Positions 39,949 to 40,691 of a stretch of DNA of 40,691 nucleotides are shown one piece after another. The DNA is taken from NCBI GenBank assembly GCA_035543055.1, contig DATKKJ010000075.1:1-40691 (forward strand), in the 5' to 3' direction. The notes under the pieces are model-generated. The model worked only from the letters and a program-made list of their open reading frames with translations. It was not told the DNA's origin and ran no database searches. Source of the DNA: Terriglobales bacterium. Lineage in GTDB: Bacteria; Acidobacteriota; Terriglobia; Terriglobales; Acidobacteriaceae. Position 1 is the first letter of the stretch, and each line of letters opens with the position of its first letter. The translations under genes and the position numbers were made by a program.

Positions 39949-40691
39949 TGTTGGATCGAACATGGACGCTCAGCGTTGTAGCACTGACATTGCCATTTGT
40001 ACTCTCGGTGGGATGTCGAAAAAATGCGGACGATGCGCTGGCCTTCGAACCAGCGCCACGTCCGGTGATTGCGCAATCTGGGATTTCTCCCTCCCGGAAT
40101 GCACAGGTGGGGGTCACGAATGTCTCATCAGTATCAGTGCACATGCTCGCACTGCTGGGCGAAGGCAACCTGACGCGTGTGGCACTGCTCAACTCCGAAG
40201 ATGGTGGCGATACCTTCGGCCAACCTGTCTGGGCCAGTGAACCCGGAGGGGATGTGACCTCGGGAGGTGAGAACAGCCCTGCATTTGTGGTTACACCAGG
40301 CCCGATGTACGCGGCTTGGAGCGAGGGCCAGGAACTTCGCTTCGCACGCTCCATGACGTGGGGTGGAAGCTTCGAGAAGCCGATCCCTCTGAACGAAAAA
40401 ACCGCCTTTGCCGGATATCCTTCGCTGGGAGTTGCGCCAAACGGCGACGTGTATGCCGTCTGGATCGACGGCCGCGATCAGCAGGGCGACGGATACAGCT
40501 ACTCGATTTATTTGGCACGCTCGACCGATAAAGGGGCCAATTTTGGCAAAAACGTGCGGGTTGCCTCCGGAATCTGCCCCTGTTGCCGTCCCACTCTCAA
40601 CTTCGGCCCGCAGGGAGAGGTGATGGTGTTCTGGCGCCACGTGTATCCGGGATCGATTCGTGACATGACGGTAGCAGTGAGTTTGGATTCA
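39948..40691 (+). CDS. Sialidase-like propeller lipoprotein, 3'-truncated
   Basis: The frame is open to the end of the window (248 codons). The N-terminus has a lipoprotein signal (LTLPFVLSVGC, lipidated Cys23). The rest shows BNR/sialidase-type propeller repeats with Asp boxes (SEDGGDTFG, SMTWGGSFEKP, STDKGANFG). These folds are not always glycosidases, and no catalytic set can be judged here. A CPCCRP motif (from 40574) is unusual and may bind a metal. The ATG overlaps the receptor stop codon (TAATG), so the two proteins are made together and may cooperate at the outer membrane. Confidence 0.8.
   Translation, partial: MLDRTWTLSVVALTLPFVLSVGCRKNADDALAFEPAPRPVIAQSGISPSRNAQVGVTNVSSVSVHMLALLGEGNLTRVALLNSEDGGDTFGQPVWASEPGGDVTSGGENSPAFVVTPGPMYAAWSEGQELRFARSMTWGGSFEKPIPLNEKTAFAGYPSLGVAPNGDVYAVWIDGRDQQGDGYSYSIYLARSTDKGANFGKNVRVASGICPCCRPTLNFGPQGEVMVFWRHVYPGSIRDMTVAVSLDS

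Overview
The window is a GC-rich chromosomal segment packed with core genes. It most resembles an Acidobacteriota genome. The reasons are the Ser/Thr kinase fused to a TolB-like propeller, the TonB receptor with an N-terminal carboxypeptidase-like domain, the cdaA-ybbR-glmM operon, and intergenic palindromes of the 'GTCATCCTGAGC' type. This assignment comes from gene content and style, not from a marker-gene comparison.

Layout. 1-5.5 kb: the end of prfA, then prmC, a small serine hydrolase, a membrane SpoIIE-type phosphatase, a STAS/SEC14-like protein, a secreted rhodanese, a PilZ protein and a double-ACT protein. 5.6-9.6 kb: a membrane Ser/Thr kinase, then a GtrA-like protein and a CDP-alcohol phosphotransferase on the other strand. 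9.8-14.4 kb (minus strand): DUF2007/zinc-ribbon gene, purL, hicA, hicB, purF, so a toxin-antitoxin pair sits inside a purine gene run. 14.5-19.8 kb: selB and trmFO facing der and a small membrane-anchored protein. 19.9-24.1 kb: a DinG-type helicase, a small membrane protein and queD-queE-queC (7-deazaguanine synthesis). 24.1-28 kb: a secreted TPR protein, moeA and xseA. 28-31.9 kb: cdaA, ybbR and glmM with 4-nt overlaps (c-di-AMP synthesis and its link to cell-wall precursor), then a sirtuin and a small membrane protein. 32-35.5 kb (minus): polA and a membrane-anchored unknown. 35.5-40.7 kb: a visibly less GC-rich accessory stretch with a secreted Trp-rich protein, a Cys/His-rich small protein, a TonB-dependent siderophore-type receptor and a lipoprotein that runs off the end.

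The most unusual signal is not a gene. At least seven loci carry arrays of 7-nt tandem units (8-nt at prfA-prmC), usually four units per array. Some occur as facing inverted arms, and one is a ten-unit run. Most sit directly against a start codon or a -10-like TANNNT box (prmC, selB, queD, queE, moeA, polA), and one supplies the C-terminus of a small protein. Four of the nearby genes (selB, moeA, xseA, polA) also have a TANNNT box 6-7 nt before the start codon, which suggests leaderless transcripts. Two other palindromic repeat types occur in pairs, and copies of them sit inside prmC and supply the stop codons of trmFO and moeA.

I saw no tRNA, rRNA, CRISPR array, insertion sequence or prophage gene.
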